DNA of 64,000 nucleotides from Candidatus Goldiibacteriota bacterium (GTDB taxonomy: Bacteria > Oederibacteriota > PGYV01 > DSYL01): positions 469-64,468 of the forward strand of contig JAGNJD010000008.1 in NCBI GenBank assembly GCA_018000835.1, written 5' to 3'. Shown here one piece after another: positions 63,007 through 64,000 of the stretch. Each line of letters starts with the position of its first letter. Within the stretch, counting starts at the first letter, position 1. Under the pieces are notes generated by a model. The model ran no database searches. It worked only from the letters and a program-made list of their open reading frames with translations, and was not told the origin of the DNA. The position numbers and the translations under genes are program-made.

Positions 63007-63778
63007 TTAATACATATAATAAATTCCATCCTTAACAAATAATTTTACGTTTGTATCAAAAAGAGCCGAGAGTATTTTTTCATTGAATATATCTTCCTTT
63101 TTTCCTGCCTTGAAAATCCTGCCTGATTTTAAAAGCACAACGTTTTTTATCTCCGGAATTATATCCTGCAATGTATGTGTGGCTATAATAAGAGTGACAC
63201 CCTTTTTTGCTATCTCTGACATTTTTGCCCTGAATTTTTTTATTGCACTTATATCCAGGGAATTTGTCGGTTCATCAAGCATGAGAGCCCTCGGAGCATG
63301 TGCGAGTGCCCTTGCAATAAAAACACGCCTTGCCTCGCCTGAAGATACTTCAGATATAAGATGGTCTTTTAAATGTGCTACGTCCATAAATTTCAGATAT
63401 CTCATTGTCTTTTGTGCAATCTGGTCATCTACTCTGGTATTATAAAGATTCATGGCACTATAAAATACGGATGCAACAATTTCAAAACACGTCTCGTCAG
63501 GATTTGCAAAAAGCGACATTGAATCAGATACAATTCCCATTTTCCACCGCAAACTTTTTACGTTCCAGTTATCTTCCATGAATATTCTGAAAACATGAGG
63601 TTCCATATTATATGGATATATTTCCCTTGTTAAAAGTTTTATTATGGTTGATTTACCGGAACCATTTGGACCCAATATAACCGTATTTTCGCCTGATGAT
63701 ATTGAAAGATCTATTGAATCGAGTATGCGGTTTCCTTTACGCAAAACACTTATGTTTTCAAACTCAATGAATTTCACG
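63007..63778 (-). CDS. ABC transporter ATP-binding protein (no permease nearby)
   Basis: The roughly 256-residue ATPase has Walker A LGPNGSGKST near 31-40, a Q-loop-like part GIVSDSM, the signature SSGEARRV near 148-155 (LSGGQ variant), Walker B ALMLDEPT near 170-177 and the switch His in ATHTLQD near 206. I prefer the GTG at 63778 because AGGAGA precedes it at a good distance; the open frame begins at 63801. No permease or binding protein gene follows or precedes it in the window, so the transporter role is uncertain. Resemblance to molybdate/iron-type ATPases is weak. Confidence 0.87.
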
Positions 63779-63856
63779 TATGTTTCTCCTGTTTTTTCCA
63801 TTTTTTATATTAATTGACAAATTTGTAGATATAACTTTGCATAAATAACGTTATAT

Positions 63857-64000
63857 TCATAATTCAACATTTCCACGTTTTTCTTGAAATTTTTTTGTTG
63901 TCGTTTTGCCATTAACCGGATTTTTCAGAACGTTAAGAACAACATTAATCTGTTCAATCAAATCCTTTTTAAGCCGCTCAATATCTATTTCAAAACCATT
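63857..64000 (-). CDS. C-terminal end of an unidentified protein (5' end beyond window)
   Basis: The minus strand is open from the window edge to a TGA at 63857-63859. The 47 visible residues include IDIERLKKDLIEQINVVLN and a Lys/Thr-rich tail ending KRGNVEL. It looks like a charged helical C-terminus. I do not recognise a family. It precedes the ABC ATPase gene by about 80 bp on the same strand. Confidence 0.5.
   Translation of the reverse strand, partial: NGFEIDIERLKKDLIEQINVVLNVLKNPVNGKTTTKKFQEKRGNVEL

Overview
The window looks like a chromosomal segment from a low-GC, diderm (Gram-negative-type) bacterium, probably from an uncultivated lineage. The outer membrane is implied by a TonB protein, a TonB-dependent receptor, an AsmA-family protein, lipoproteins and a TolB-like beta-propeller. 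The very AT-rich coding style, Thr-Pro ('TPT') linkers in a pilin-like protein and the gene mix fit poorly with well-known model phyla. The exact phylum is not decided by the sequence. There is no rRNA, CRISPR array or intact insertion sequence. One tRNA (Ile, CAU anticodon) and the RNase P RNA are present.

Layout. 1-861: start of a repeat-built TolB-like lipoprotein (minus). 1262-5332: trehalose operon (OtsA-OtsB fusion, DUF5752 protein, TreT-like synthase). 5605-7592: a HinfI/CcrM-like type II restriction-modification pair. 7656-13537 (minus): tonB, TonB-dependent receptor, ABC-3 type metal-type transporter (binding protein, ATPase, permease), methyltransferase and a small membrane protein, with good promoter and operator candidates. 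13771-14496: TPR protein with a Gln-rich tail. 15107-24812 (plus): UbiA prenyltransferase, Lgt-like protein, then a pilin-like/pseudopilin cluster with a very large pilin-like protein, an O-antigen-ligase-like enzyme and a polytopic membrane protein, closed by a strong bidirectional terminator at 24795-24832.

24856-55259 is almost wholly minus strand. It holds an unknown 594-residue protein with a cNMP-binding protein, UvrD/PcrA helicase, a sugar-nucleotide and surface-glycan cluster (two epimerase/decarboxylase-type SDRs, dolichol-phosphate-mannose-synthase-like GT2, YfhO), a CAAX-type protease, a beta-helix protein and a HepT pseudogene. It continues with the run comEC-comEA-pth-rplY-prs-glmU, then nuclease, XerC/D, glycogen debranching enzyme, guaA and guaB. 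55290-56257 is a 1 kb gene-free region with DnaA-box-like sites, GC-rich hairpins and a dispersed repeat, followed by tRNA-Ile2. 56339-64000 (minus) carries an MBL hydrolase, an AsmA-like protein, a transporter, HAD and PHP phosphatases, rnpB, a LemA-like protein and an ABC ATPase.

Points most worth a second look: a T_TTT_TTA slippery heptamer in front of the UbiA gene; a giant pilin-like protein next to an O-antigen-ligase-like enzyme (possible pilin glycosylation); a TonB/ABC-3 uptake locus whose binding protein lacks the usual His ligands and whose receptor gene has a LacI-type palindrome; catalytically degenerate FabD-like and ComEC domains; a decayed HepT gene not visible as an ORF; rnpB overlapping the lemA 3' end; and a DnaA-box cluster plus structured DNA at 55.4-55.8 kb.
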